A stretch of DNA of 64,000 nucleotides from JAMLHH01 sp037189845 (lineage in GTDB: Bacteria; Bacteroidota; Bacteroidia; Chitinophagales; JADIYW01): NCBI GenBank assembly GCA_037189845.1, contig JBBCIS010000001.1, positions 248,001 through 312,000 on the forward strand, in the 5' to 3' direction. Shown piece after piece: positions 8,805 through 17,532 of the stretch; within the stretch, counting starts at the first letter, position 1; the number at the start of each line of letters is the position of its first letter. The notes under the pieces are model-generated. The model saw only the letters and a program-made list of their open reading frames with translations. It made no database searches and was not told the origin of the DNA. The position numbers and the translations under genes are program-made.

Positions 8805-10529
8805 ATGCAAAACATTTTAGCAAAAGACAGATTGCTGAAATTCCTGATATTGATGATTGGTTTAATCATCTCTGTTTCTGCTTCTTTCGGACAAACCCAT
8901 GATATAGTAGATAAATGGGAAGAGCAGATTCGTGAAGAATTTATTCATAATCCCCGGAATGCAAAAGAGCTCAGCGACTCATTGCTGAAATATGGCTCTG
9001 AATTAAATAACGATGAGATTATTGCCCGTTCATACTATTTGCTGGGAGTCAGCCACTTTTATCTGAGCCGGACATATATTTCCAACGAATATTATAAAAA
9101 AGCGTTAAAGACAGCTTATGCAGCCGGCAATGATGAATTTCAGGGGAAATGCTGGAATAATATGGGCATCAACTATGACCTGATGGATAAGAATGCCGAG
9201 TCGAGGAATGCATATCTGAAATCTCTAAGAGTAAGTGAAAAATTGAAAGATAGCATCGGTATTGCTCAGTCATGGATTAATTTGGGATTGCTGGATACCA
9301 AGTACATGCGGTTTGAAAGAGCTGACAAATATTTAAATAATGCGCTGAGATATTTTACCAAACATAATGATACATTAAATATCGGATTGTGTTACCAGAA
9401 CCTGGCTGTTTCGTTTTTTGAGCAGAAAAAGATTAATAATGCCTTAGAACACTATGAGAAGTCTTTGGATGTTTTTAAATCCATTGATTATAAGTATGGT
9501 ATAGCGCAAAATTATTACAATGTGGCTTTACAGCACATGCACCTCGGGCAGACATCGAAAGCAAATATTTATCTGGACAGTGCAATAGCATTGGCTAATG
9601 AAATAGAGCTGGATCGTCTGCTCCCCAATGTTTATTTAAATAAGGCAAATCTTAGTGCCAATAATTCAACACAGAAGCTTTATTATTTCAACCTGGCAAA
9701 AGAAAGCTTTCTGAAACTTGGCAATTATGAGAGCTCAATGTATCTGGATTTGGAAATGTGTGATTTGTTTGCTGCCAACGGAGATGTGAAAAACTATAAA
9801 AAAACTATTTACGAGTACAGAGATAAATTAAATGAACTACTAAAACAGAAAAATTTAGACCGCTACGAAGAATTTCAGGCAATTTACGAAAGTGAAGCCA
9901 GGCAGGATTTGATTGCCAGCCAGGCAAGAAAGCTGGACCAGAGAAGAAACCTGCTCATAGGTGCCGGGCTCATCATATTTATGTTGGCGACGTTTATATT
10001 GGTAGTAGTTTTCCTTGTATTGAAAAACAGGCAATATATCGTTGCCCTTTACAGGAAGAATCTGGATATAAAAAATTTAAAAGCTTTTGCCATTACAGAT
10101 GAAAAGGTTGAAGGTACCATTGAACCCGAATTGGTCGAAATGGACGTGCAGAACCCGATAGAAGAATCTTCATCCAGGTTTATTGATTTGTATAATGATA
10201 TTGTCAGAGCTTTCGAAGAGGAAAAATTGTTTCAACGGCAGGATTTATCAGTATCCGAATTAAGTGCCAGATTTAATACGAATGACAAGTATATTTCTTT
10301 AGCTATCAAAAATCACAGGAGCGGCAATTTTAATGCATTTGTCAATGCTTACAGAATCAACGAAGCCAGAAAACTGATTGCAGAACACGGTAAATCTATT
10401 TCGATAAAAGAACTGGCTGACAAAGTAGGTTACAAGAGTTTAAATACCTTTTACAAAAATTTTAAAGATATTACCGGATTAACACCTTCTCAATATATTG
10501 GGCTTTCTGAAGACGAAGCGATAAATTAA
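8805..10529 (+). CDS. TPR membrane regulator with AraC-type HTH, paralog 3
   Basis: This 574-residue member of the same family starts with a signal peptide (MQNILAKDRLLKFLILMIGL, then ISVSASFG). TPR-like repeats include the paired motifs WNNMGINYDLMDKNAESRNA and YNVALQHMHLGQTSKANIYL. A membrane helix lies near residues 382-405 and the AraC-type HTH at about 475-570. Its HTH is less similar to the other two (LSVSELSARFNTNDKYI, GYKSLNTFYKNFKDITGLTP). A near-consensus -7 box TATATTTA lies at 8746-8753 with a possible TTG 23 bp before it. It is the last gene before the trp leader, but nothing in the sequence proves a link to tryptophan control. Confidence 0.84.
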   Translation: MQNILAKDRLLKFLILMIGLIISVSASFGQTHDIVDKWEEQIREEFIHNPRNAKELSDSLLKYGSELNNDEIIARSYYLLGVSHFYLSRTYISNEYYKKALKTAYAAGNDEFQGKCWNNMGINYDLMDKNAESRNAYLKSLRVSEKLKDSIGIAQSWINLGLLDTKYMRFERADKYLNNALRYFTKHNDTLNIGLCYQNLAVSFFEQKKINNALEHYEKSLDVFKSIDYKYGIAQNYYNVALQHMHLGQTSKANIYLDSAIALANEIELDRLLPNVYLNKANLSANNSTQKLYYFNLAKESFLKLGNYESSMYLDLEMCDLFAANGDVKNYKKTIYEYRDKLNELLKQKNLDRYEEFQAIYESEARQDLIASQARKLDQRRNLLIGAGLIIFMLATFILVVVFLVLKNRQYIVALYRKNLDIKNLKAFAITDEKVEGTIEPELVEMDVQNPIEESSSRFIDLYNDIVRAFEEEKLFQRQDLSVSELSARFNTNDKYISLAIKNHRSGNFNAFVNAYRINEARKLIAEHGKSISIKELADKVGYKSLNTFYKNFKDITGLTPSQYIGLSEDEAIN

Positions 10530-10853
10530 CTTCTCCTTTATTGAAAAAAGAGAAAATTTCGCTGTCAAAATTTGTCTCTCCCTCTTTTTCTCTTTCTGGT
10601 TTTTATTTGTGTGGATTTTCAAAAAAATCTGACAGATTAATTTTTTTGTCGTTTTCTGACCTGAAAACGGGCTTTTCTATAGACTTTTCTGCCGATTTAC
10701 CGAAAATGAGAATGCAAATTCTAAAATCAGGAAAATAAATCTCCGGAATTGAAGTTTTGTAACTCTATATTCGAGTCGTCCAAACAAAGAATAAATTAAG
10801 AGTTGTAATTGTTGTGTTGTTCCCCGTATAGTTGTGTGTATGGAAATCGCTTT

Positions 10854-10886
10854 AGCCACCTTAGTAAAACAGGGTGGCTGTTTTTT
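10854..10886 (+). terminator. Intrinsic terminator upstream of the trp promoter
   Basis: AGCCACC (10854-10860) pairs with GGTGGCT (10873-10879), followed by GTTTTTT. It ends about 70 bp before the trp -7 box and would insulate the trp operon from the third TPR regulator, whose stop is at 10529. The rest of the 10530-10953 gap is T-rich and holds no supported gene. Confidence 0.6.
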
Positions 10887-10953
10887 GAAGCCGATAGAAA
10901 TATTAAAAAATTGTTTATCTCCTAAAAAAGCTTTTATTTTTTTAGACAAAACT

Positions 10954-10961
10954 TATATTTG
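10954..10961 (+). promoter_or_regulatory. Probable trp operon -7 box
   Basis: TATATTTG is a full match to TAnnTTTG. It ends only 7 bp before the leader peptide ATG at 10969, so the leader transcript probably has almost no 5' untranslated region. A -33 TTG at normal spacing is not obvious. Confidence 0.6.
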
Positions 10962-10968
10962 TACCACT

Positions 10969-11016
10969 ATGAAGAATTATTCAACAATCCAGGCTTGGTG
11001 GTGGCACTTGTCTTAA
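10969..11016 (+). CDS. trpL: Trp leader peptide with three consecutive Trp codons
   Basis: This is a 15-residue peptide, MKNYSTIQAWWWHLS, with Trp codons at 10996-11004. It lies between a -7 box and an attenuator hairpin, 87 bp before trpE. Shortage of charged tRNA-Trp would stall the ribosome on the three TGG codons and free the antiterminator. There is no visible Shine-Dalgarno site and little room for one, so translation is probably leaderless. Candidate structured trp leaders have been described in Bacteroidota (the Bacteroid-trp motif); assignment to that family would need a covariance search. Confidence 0.88.
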   Translation: MKNYSTIQAWWWHLS

Positions 11017-11056
11017 CGGCGGGCTCTGGGAAAGTTGTATATATAATAGACTAAAG
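10989..11056 (+). promoter_or_regulatory. trp attenuator: pause and antiterminator segments
   Basis: Segment 1 (CCAGGCTT, 10989-10996, overlapping the first Trp codon) can pair with segment 2 (GGGCTCTGG, 11021-11029) with one bulged T. Segment 2 also contains GGCGGGCT (11018-11025), which can pair with GGCTCGCC (11059-11066), the left arm of the terminator. A ribosome stalled on the Trp codons would block 1:2 pairing, allow 2:3 and prevent termination. All three alternative pairings are directly visible; the mechanism is inferred from classical trp attenuation. Confidence 0.75.
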
Positions 11057-11088
11057 TAGGCTCGCCATTCGGTGGGCCTATTTTTTTA
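11057..11088 (+). terminator. trp attenuator terminator
   Basis: TAGGCTCGCC (11057-11066) and GGTGGGCCTA (11071-11080) form a 10-bp stem with two G-U pairs and an ATTC loop, followed by seven T. It lies 16 bp before trpE and forms when tryptophan is sufficient. Confidence 0.88.
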
Positions 11089-11103
11089 TCTGAAACTGAG
11101 AAA

Positions 11104-12507
11104 ATGAAACAATATAATTTACACATTCACACTAAACAGCTACTGGCTGATACACTTACACCGGTAAGTATCTACCTGTCGCTGAGAGACAGATTTCCGA
11201 ATACACTCCTGCTGGAGAGCTCGGATTATCATGGTAATGAGCATACCTACTCATATATAGCAGTACAACCGATTGCAGGATTCAAAGTAGAGCAAAATAT
11301 ATTTTCTGCAGAAGTGCCCGGCGAATCATACAGTCATGCCGTGACCCATCAGAATACAGTAGAATCTGTAGATGATTTCAATAAAAGATTCAAGGTGGCA
11401 ACAGACGTGCAATTGCCGTTTATCCATAAAGGCCTGTTTGGATTCATGACATATGATGCAGTGCAATTGGTAGAGGATATTCAGCATAGACATGAGCAGA
11501 CTAAAATCCCTACCATGGTGTACAATCTTTACAGGTATATCATAGCAATTAACCATGTCAATCATCAGCTGACTATCGTTACGACCACCGTAGATGATGA
11601 AATCTATAACGAATCAGAAGCGGACAGCATCATTCAGACTATCAAGCAGGCGACTCAGCCTTTATATGATTTCAAAAGAACAGGGGGAAAGCAATCCAAT
11701 CTGACAGATGAGCAGTTTGTCGAAATTGTCAAAAAAGGCATCGGACATTGTCATCGTGGAGATGTGTTCCAGATAGTACTATCCCGTCAGTTTCAGCAAC
11801 AATTCAAAGGAGATGACTTTCAGGTATATCGTGCATTGCGTTCGGTCAATCCGTCGCCCTATCTTTTTTACTTTGATATGGGTTCGTTCAGGATTTTTGG
11901 CTCATCACCGGAAGCTCAGATTGTTATCAAAGGAGATAAAGTATCTATTTTCCCGATTGCAGGTACTTTCCGCAGGACAGGCAATGATGCCAGAGATGCA
12001 GAACTCGCCCAGCAGTTGACGGAAGACCCTAAAGAAAATGCAGAGCACATCATGCTCGTGGATCTGGCAAGAAATGATTTGAGCCGTTGCGGTAAAAATG
12101 TCAAAGTAGAAGTCTATCGTGAAATTCAATATTATTCACACGTGATACATCTGGTTTCCAAAGTCAGTGCGCAGCTGACATCTGATGCATCGCGTTTCAG
12201 AATGGTAGGAGATACTTTCCCGGCAGGTACATTGAGCGGTGCGCCGAAATACAGAGCCATGGAGCTCATTGATGAGCTCGAAAATACAGACCGCTGCTTT
12301 TACGGAGGAGCGATAGGTCACATGGATTTTGATGGAAATTACAACCATGCGATTATGATACGCAGCTTCCTAAGTCGCGAAAATACGCTGACATTCCAGG
12401 CAGGAGCAGGAGTAGTGGCAGATTCCAATCCGCTCAGCGAATTACAGGAAGTAGAAAATAAATTAATGGCACTCAACAAAGCTATTGTGTTAGCTGAAAA
12501 TCTATAA
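11104..12507 (+). CDS. trpE: Anthranilate synthase component I
   Basis: TrpE converts chorismate and ammonia or glutamine to anthranilate, the first committed step of tryptophan synthesis, with TrpG supplying ammonia. At 467 residues it is a normal length. The LLES segment near residue 36 belongs to the N-terminal tryptophan feedback site. The chorismate-binding half contains FQIVLSRQF, NPSPYLFYFDMG, GSSPE, PIAGTFRRTG, HIMLVDLARND, FPAGTLSGAPK and YGGAIGHMDF. It begins the structural operon after the attenuator and is followed after 2 bp by trpG. End-product inhibition is expected from the LLES motif. Confidence 0.97.
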   Translation: MKQYNLHIHTKQLLADTLTPVSIYLSLRDRFPNTLLLESSDYHGNEHTYSYIAVQPIAGFKVEQNIFSAEVPGESYSHAVTHQNTVESVDDFNKRFKVATDVQLPFIHKGLFGFMTYDAVQLVEDIQHRHEQTKIPTMVYNLYRYIIAINHVNHQLTIVTTTVDDEIYNESEADSIIQTIKQATQPLYDFKRTGGKQSNLTDEQFVEIVKKGIGHCHRGDVFQIVLSRQFQQQFKGDDFQVYRALRSVNPSPYLFYFDMGSFRIFGSSPEAQIVIKGDKVSIFPIAGTFRRTGNDARDAELAQQLTEDPKENAEHIMLVDLARNDLSRCGKNVKVEVYREIQYYSHVIHLVSKVSAQLTSDASRFRMVGDTFPAGTLSGAPKYRAMELIDELENTDRCFYGGAIGHMDFDGNYNHAIMIRSFLSRENTLTFQAGAGVVADSNPLSELQEVENKLMALNKAIVLAENL

Positions 12508-12509
12508 CT

Positions 12510-13073
12510 ATGAAAGTTTTAATGCTCGATAATTACGACTCATTTACCTACAACGTAGTGCATTATTTAGAGGCATTGGGTGCAGAGGTAGATGTGTTCA
12601 GAAATGATAAAATCTCTTTGGAAGATGTCAATCAATACGATAAAATCGTTTTGTCACCCGGTCCCGGTATTCCTGAAGAAGCAGGTATTCTGATGGCATT
12701 GATAGAAAAATATGCTCCTACAAAATCTATCTTGGGTATTTGTCTGGGACATCAGGCCATCGGTCAGGTATTTGGTGCAGAATTGTACAATATCGGTCAG
12801 GTCGTTCATGGCAAATCCAGAAAAACCATCATTGTACAGGATGATTTGATGTTTGAAGGTTTACCGAAAGAATTTGAAAGCGGTCGTTATCATTCATGGG
12901 CGGTGAAAAATCTTCCTGATTGTCTGGAACTGACTGCTACTGACGAGCAAGGTATCGTTCAGGCCTTCCGCCACAAAGAATATGATGTGAGAGGAGTACA
13001 ATTTCATCCAGAATCTGTCATGACCCAATACGGTATGGAAATGTTGTCTAACTGGTTAAAATCACCAAGATAA
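12510..13073 (+). CDS. trpG: Anthranilate synthase component II (glutamine amidotransferase)
   Basis: This 187-residue class I glutamine amidotransferase hydrolyses glutamine to give TrpE ammonia. The start LMLDNYDSFTYNVVHYL is typical. The oxyanion region LSPGPG is at residues 49-54, the nucleophile Cys78 sits in GICLGHQ, and the catalytic His166 and Glu168 lie in FHPES. It follows trpE after 2 bp, and its TAA stop overlaps the trpD ATG by one base, so all three are translationally close. Related PabA enzymes look alike; the trp context decides the assignment, although dual use in folate synthesis cannot be excluded. Confidence 0.96.
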   Translation: MKVLMLDNYDSFTYNVVHYLEALGAEVDVFRNDKISLEDVNQYDKIVLSPGPGIPEEAGILMALIEKYAPTKSILGICLGHQAIGQVFGAELYNIGQVVHGKSRKTIIVQDDLMFEGLPKEFESGRYHSWAVKNLPDCLELTATDEQGIVQAFRHKEYDVRGVQFHPESVMTQYGMEMLSNWLKSPR

Positions 13074-14065
13074 TGAAGCAGATTTTACAGCAGTTGTACG
13101 CCGGAGAAATTCTTTCAGAAGACACCATCTATCAGCTGATGAATCAGATAGGAGAGGGTGCTTTTACAGAAACCCAGATAGCTGCTTTCCTTTCCGCATT
13201 GAATATGCGTTCTGTCAGTGTGGGAGAATTGAGAGGTCTGAGAAGAGCGATGCTGGATTTGTGTCTGTCAGTAGATTTGGAAGGACTGGAAACAATTGAT
13301 CTCTGTGGTACAGGCGGTGATGGAAAAGATACATTCAATATCTCTACCTTATCAGCTTTTGTCGTGGCTGGTGCCGGCATTCCGGTGACTAAGCATGGTA
13401 ACTATGCGGTTTCTTCTCATTGCGGTTCATCCAACGTTCTGGAATCTTTAGGAGTGAAATTTACCAACGATACAGATATCATCCGCAGACAATTGGACAA
13501 AGCGAATATCACGATTTTACATGCACCGTTATTTCATCCGGCGATGAAGCACGTCGCTCCGGCACGTAGAGGGATGCAGGTGAAAACTGTTTTCAATATT
13601 CTCGGCCCTTTGTCTAATCCGTGTCGTCCTGCGGTACAGGTGGCAGGTGTTTATAATCTGGAAATAGCCCGGTTGTATTATTACCTTTTACAGGAATCTG
13701 CAGAAAGATTTGCCGTAGTGCATGCTTTGGATGGTTATGATGAGATTTCGCTCACAGGTGATGTGAAAATTTTTTCCCATCAGGGTGAGAAATGTTACAG
13801 TCCCGGTCAGTTTGGATTTGATAAATTGCAGGCGGAAAGCTTATCCGGCGGAGATACTATCGAAGATGCTAAAAATATCTTTTTACAGATCATATCCGGC
13901 AATGGTACTGCTGCTCAGAGAAATGCTGTTCTGGCTAATTCGGGATTATGTATCGCTACGTTCAAAGGCGTAAGTCTCAGAGAAGGAGTAGCAATGGCAG
14001 CGGAAAGTCTGGACAGCGGGAAAGCCGAATTAGCGTTGATGCGGTTGGTGGAAATTGGAGTTTAA
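13073..14065 (+). CDS. trpD: Anthranilate phosphoribosyltransferase
   Basis: TrpD joins anthranilate to PRPP, giving phosphoribosyl-anthranilate. At 330 residues it has the family length. The PRPP-binding signature CGTGGDGKDTFNIST is near residues 78-92, followed by the anthranilate site with KHGNYAVSSHCGSSNVLE and the later RRGMQVKTVFNILGPLSNP. The start ATG overlaps the trpG stop (TAATG). After trpD the expected neighbour trpC is displaced by about 1.07 kb holding a DUF6922/AbiEii gene pair. Confidence 0.97.
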   Translation: MKQILQQLYAGEILSEDTIYQLMNQIGEGAFTETQIAAFLSALNMRSVSVGELRGLRRAMLDLCLSVDLEGLETIDLCGTGGDGKDTFNISTLSAFVVAGAGIPVTKHGNYAVSSHCGSSNVLESLGVKFTNDTDIIRRQLDKANITILHAPLFHPAMKHVAPARRGMQVKTVFNILGPLSNPCRPAVQVAGVYNLEIARLYYYLLQESAERFAVVHALDGYDEISLTGDVKIFSHQGEKCYSPGQFGFDKLQAESLSGGDTIEDAKNIFLQIISGNGTAAQRNAVLANSGLCIATFKGVSLREGVAMAAESLDSGKAELALMRLVEIGV

Positions 14066-14214
14066 GAATCGAAGAGAATGAAAGGTCAAAATTTGAAAAG
14101 GAGGAATGAGGAGTATTAGAAGTTTATATATGATGAAATTTCTTCTGGATTTTTCTGGTAAAGTCTCAAAAGCTTTCATCTTATTCATCTAAAACAGAAC
14201 GAAGCCTTTTTTAA

Positions 14215-14222
14215 TATATTTG
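14215..14222 (+). promoter_or_regulatory. Probable -7 box for the DUF6922-AbiEii pair
   Basis: TATATTTG matches the consensus TAnnTTTG and ends 4 bp before the ATG at 14227. That implies a leaderless message and its own transcription within the trp operon. No good -33 element was seen. Confidence 0.5.
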
Positions 14223-14226
14223 TAGT

Positions 14227-14532
14227 ATGAACAGGAAAATAAGCGTTGAAGACTTTTCAAAACACCTTTTTTGGGACGTTGACAAAAAGAGTTTTGATTT
14301 GGATAAACACAAGGCGTTTATGGTAGAAAGAGTTTTGGAATACGGTCAGTTAAGTGACTGGAACCTTATCAAAGAGCTGTATGGAAAAGAAGAAATCAAG
14401 AATATTTCTTTGAATATCAGAAGTCTTGACCCCGTGACGCTTTCCTTTTTGTCCACTATTTTTGGGATAGATAAAACCGAATTCAGATGTTACAAACACA
14501 GACAGTTAGTGCAGAATGTCTGGAACTCTTAA
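14227..14532 (+). CDS. DUF6922-like small protein (putative antitoxin)
   Basis: This 101-residue protein has the pattern FWDVDKKSFDLDKHKAFMVE followed by RVLEYGQLSDWNLIKELYG, which I recognise as DUF6922-like. Such small proteins often sit directly upstream of AbiEii-type nucleotidyltransferases. It ends in a region (SFLSTIFGID) typical of the family. Its last 46 nt overlap the start of the AbiEii gene, a typical toxin-antitoxin arrangement. A role as the partner or antitoxin is inference from position. Presence between trpD and trpC suggests acquisition by insertion. Confidence 0.65.
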   Translation: MNRKISVEDFSKHLFWDVDKKSFDLDKHKAFMVERVLEYGQLSDWNLIKELYGKEEIKNISLNIRSLDPVTLSFLSTIFGIDKTEFRCYKHRQLVQNVWNS

Positions 14533-15101
14533 AGCGGATTTCGGGCGATGATTTTTTTGCTGAATTTAGGTTGGTGGGCGGTACGGCTCTCGCTTTGCAG
14601 ATGGGGCATCGCAATTCGATAGATTTGGATTTTTTCGGCAATAAAGATATTAATGAAGAATTGTTTGTAGAAAAGCTAAAGAAGTTCGGAGAGGTAAATG
14701 TTCTCAAAGCTTCTAAAAATATTCTGATAACAATTGTTAACGGTGTCAAAACAGATTTTGTACGATATACTTATCCGTGGATTTTCGAAAAAAATACACT
14801 TGAAAATATTCCTCTTGCCTCCAAACAGGATATTGCAGCGATGAAGCTCAACGCAATTTCCGGTCGGGGAAGCAAAAAGGATTTTATTGATTTGTATTTT
14901 CTGTTGAATGAATTTTCTCTGAAACAAATGATAGGCTTTTATAGAGAGAAATATACCAATCATTCTGAATTTGGCATGCTGAAATCTATTATCTATTTTG
15001 AAGATGCTGAGGAAAAGCCTATTCCTGAGATTTTCTCCGACTTTGACTGGGAAAGTTGTAAAAACAAAATCAGGTCGGAATTTTATAAGCTCAATATGTA
15101 A
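14487..15101 (+). CDS. AbiEii/AbiGii-family nucleotidyltransferase (putative toxin)
   Basis: This 204-residue protein of the nucleotidyltransferase superfamily resembles AbiEii toxins of type IV-like toxin-antitoxin and phage-abortive systems. The catalytic signature is clear: GGTALALQMGHR near residues 31-42 followed by SIDLDFFG, with the two acidic residues in DLDFF. Downstream, the family motif KQDIAAMKLNAISGRGSKKD is followed by FIDLYFLL. It overlaps the DUF6922 gene by 46 nt and ends 38 bp before trpC. Whether this copy is toxic, defensive or degenerate cannot be judged here; no motif is visibly missing. Confidence 0.82.
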   Translation: MLQTQTVSAECLELLKRISGDDFFAEFRLVGGTALALQMGHRNSIDLDFFGNKDINEELFVEKLKKFGEVNVLKASKNILITIVNGVKTDFVRYTYPWIFEKNTLENIPLASKQDIAAMKLNAISGRGSKKDFIDLYFLLNEFSLKQMIGFYREKYTNHSEFGMLKSIIYFEDAEEKPIPEIFSDFDWESCKNKIRSEFYKLNM

Positions 15102-15139
15102 AATTGTAAATTTAGAAAAACGGTTGTTTAAAATATATC

Positions 15140-15919
15140 ATGAGTATCCTACAGAAAATAGTTGAACAGAAAAGATTAGAGATAGCAGCAGCTCAAAAGC
15201 TCAGAAACATTGAAGCATTGCAGGAAATGCCTTTGTTTTACAGACCAACAGTTTCTATGTCCAAAAGAATCAAAGAGGCTGGCAGCTCAGGAATTATTGC
15301 GGAATTCAAACGCCATTCTCCATCTAAAAAATGGATTAACCAGACAGCTGATCCGGTAGAAGTAGTCAAAGGTTATGTGGACGCTGGTGTGGCTGGAAGT
15401 TCAGTATTGACTGACGAGCAGTTCTTCAAAGGTTCGCTGAACGACTTGGTTCGTGTGAGAGAAGCGGTAGAGATTCCATTGTTGCGCAAAGATTTTATGG
15501 TAGACCCGTATCAGCTTTATGAAGCAAAAGCTCATGGAGCGGATGTGATTTTGTTGATAGCATCTATTCTGACACCTTGTGAAGTATCATCTATGACAGC
15601 TGTGGCTCATGAAGTTGGATTGGAAGTTTTACTGGAGCTGCATGGAGAAGCGGAGTTGGGACATGTGAACTCAGAAGTGGAAATGGTTGGTATCAACAAC
15701 CGTAACCTGAATACTTTTGAAGTGGATGTGGAACAATCAGCCCGTATGGCAGCCAGGCTAGATGATAAAATCGTTAAGATTGCAGAGAGTGGTATTGACT
15801 CCCCCGAAATGATTAACTATTTTAGAGGGGTGGGGTTTGAAGGCTTTTTAATCGGAGAAAATTTTATGAAGTCAGACAATCCCGGTTTGGCTTGTAAAAA
15901 TTTCATCCGTTCTATATGA
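15140..15919 (+). CDS. trpC: Indole-3-glycerol phosphate synthase
   Basis: TrpC closes the indole ring, making indole-3-glycerol phosphate from CdRP. The 259-residue TIM-barrel protein shows the expected motifs: IIAEFKRHSPSK (catalytic Lys and Ser-Pro-Ser), LTDEQFF, LLRKDFMVDPYQ (Lys of the active site), LLELHG, GINNRNL and AESGI near the phosphate site. It follows the AbiEii gene after 38 bp. Its TGA stop overlaps the ATG of the first hydrolase gene (ATGA), so the hydrolase is translationally coupled to a tryptophan enzyme. Confidence 0.97.
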   Translation: MSILQKIVEQKRLEIAAAQKLRNIEALQEMPLFYRPTVSMSKRIKEAGSSGIIAEFKRHSPSKKWINQTADPVEVVKGYVDAGVAGSSVLTDEQFFKGSLNDLVRVREAVEIPLLRKDFMVDPYQLYEAKAHGADVILLIASILTPCEVSSMTAVAHEVGLEVLLELHGEAELGHVNSEVEMVGINNRNLNTFEVDVEQSARMAARLDDKIVKIAESGIDSPEMINYFRGVGFEGFLIGENFMKSDNPGLACKNFIRSI

Positions 15920-17235
15920 AACAACTATTTGGAGTAGTGCTGTTTTTAATGACATTGCACGCACATGCAGAGGTAATGTCTCAGGAAGAAGGTTGTTTGG
16001 TGAGCTATGAGCTCAAACAAACAATGACGAAACAAGATGTTCTGGAATTATGGAAATCCAGAAAAATCCCTCAATTTATTATGCCTGTCAATTATGGAGT
16101 TGATATTTATGAGGTAGTTTATATGGCTCCGTGGGTAGATGGGACGATGATTCGTGCCAGCGGCTTGTATTTTGTCCCCAAAATGAAAGAAGGAGAGCAG
16201 CTACCTTTGGCAGTTTATCACCACGGAACTCAATTAGAACGTGTGCGTAAGCCTTTACTGGAAACTAGTGAACAGGGCGTAGTGCTCGGTCTTGCAGCTG
16301 ATGGATTTATCTCTTTGATGCCGGATTATTACGGGATAGGAGCAGGGGATAAAATACATCTGTATCAGCACGCGTGGTCAGAGGCTATGAGCACTGTGTA
16401 TATGTTGTATGCAATCGAGCAATTAAATGAAGAATTAAACGTTCAGCACAAGCCGGAGATATATCTGACAGGATATTCTCAGGGCGGACATGCTACAATG
16501 GCTGCACACAAATATCTGCAGGAGCTGAATGATCCGCGTTTTCAGGTGGTAGCTTCTGTGCCTATGTCGGGAGCTTATGATATGAGTGGTGTACAGGCAG
16601 AAGTGATGTTCAAGCCATATAAAAATCCTTTTTATCTGCCGTATATCCTTGTGACTTATCAGGAAGCATATAATTTTTGGGATGGAAATGTATATGAGTT
16701 ATTTCGTTCACCATACGATACAATTATCCCGAAGTATATGACAGGAGATAAAAGCTATAGTGAATTCAATAAAACTTTGCCCCGGATACCAGTAGATATG
16801 CTGAAACCGGAATATGTGAAAGAATTTCAGCAGAACCCTGATTTTATTGTCGCTCAGAAGATTGCTAAAAATGATTTATATCAATGGGTGCCCGAGGCTC
16901 CTACATATCTTTGCTATTGTTCAGGGGATGAGCAGGTAGTCGGAGAGAATACTATTGTTGCCTATAACTGGATGAAAAAGAATGGAGCTCAGAGTATCCG
17001 TAAGAAAAATGTCAGTGATCAGCTGGGACATTTCGGATGTGCAACATTTACCGTTGTAGAGATGAGATTTTTCTTTGATAATGTCCGCAAAGGAAAAATC
17101 AACAAAAAGAAAGGTCCGCCTCTGAAAAGATGGGTGGTCAATATCTACAAAAAGAAAAAAGAAAAGCAGGCAATTGAAAAGCAAAAAGAACGCTTACATC
17201 AGATAGAAGCTCTGCATGCGGATACGCAAAACTGA
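15916..17235 (+). CDS. Secreted alpha/beta hydrolase (lipase/esterase-like), paralog 1
   Basis: This 439-residue exported hydrolase begins with signal peptide MKQLFGVVLFLMTLHAHA. The alpha/beta-hydrolase parts are visible: YHHGTQ (oxyanion region, residues 101-106), PDYYGIGAGDKIHLYQHAWS, nucleophile Ser188 in GYSQGGHA, a probable acid in SGDEQ and the catalytic His in LGHFGC. The tail is Lys-rich. It resembles secretory lipase/acetyl-esterase-like enzymes of Bacteroidota; the substrate is unknown. It overlaps trpC by 4 nt. Two paralogs follow. Why a secreted hydrolase sits in the trp operon is not explained by its sequence. Confidence 0.82.
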   Translation: MKQLFGVVLFLMTLHAHAEVMSQEEGCLVSYELKQTMTKQDVLELWKSRKIPQFIMPVNYGVDIYEVVYMAPWVDGTMIRASGLYFVPKMKEGEQLPLAVYHHGTQLERVRKPLLETSEQGVVLGLAADGFISLMPDYYGIGAGDKIHLYQHAWSEAMSTVYMLYAIEQLNEELNVQHKPEIYLTGYSQGGHATMAAHKYLQELNDPRFQVVASVPMSGAYDMSGVQAEVMFKPYKNPFYLPYILVTYQEAYNFWDGNVYELFRSPYDTIIPKYMTGDKSYSEFNKTLPRIPVDMLKPEYVKEFQQNPDFIVAQKIAKNDLYQWVPEAPTYLCYCSGDEQVVGENTIVAYNWMKKNGAQSIRKKNVSDQLGHFGCATFTVVEMRFFFDNVRKGKINKKKGPPLKRWVVNIYKKKKEKQAIEKQKERLHQIEALHADTQN

Positions 17236-17331
17236 TGACTGAAGTCGTTTTAGCTCAATCATCTTATTTGTACTTTGTTGATGAGGATTTACTGGATTAT
17301 TTAATTGTTACGATATCATGTAAAAGTTTTA

Positions 17332-17358
17332 ACTAACTGAAAATGGTTAGTGTTTTTT
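17332..17358 (+). terminator. Weak terminator-like hairpin after hydrolase 1
   Basis: ACTAAC (17332-17337) pairs with GTTAGT (17346-17351), followed by GTTTTTT. The stem is only 6 bp, so efficiency is doubtful. The rest of the AT-rich gap 17236-17630 contains only the promoter for hydrolase 2. The word CTGAAAAT(G/A)GTTAGT occurs here and again at 17542-17556 inside that promoter. Confidence 0.4.
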
Positions 17359-17532
17359 ACTTGAAAATTCATTTTTACTTATTGAATTGGATCCTTTATT
17401 TTGTTCAATTTGTTATTACTTTATTTTGTAAATAGCAGATATTCAATAATATAATTTTATTTCTTTTTGCTTTAATGTGAATGGTTGAAAATGTATAGCA
17501 GATTATCTTGCTACTTATGAGATTTTTATAAA

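Noticed and set aside
10834..10968. In-frame upstream extension of the trp leader peptide starting near 10834
   Set aside because: It would run through a terminator hairpin and the -7 box. The short peptide beginning at 10969 fits an attenuator; the extension does not.
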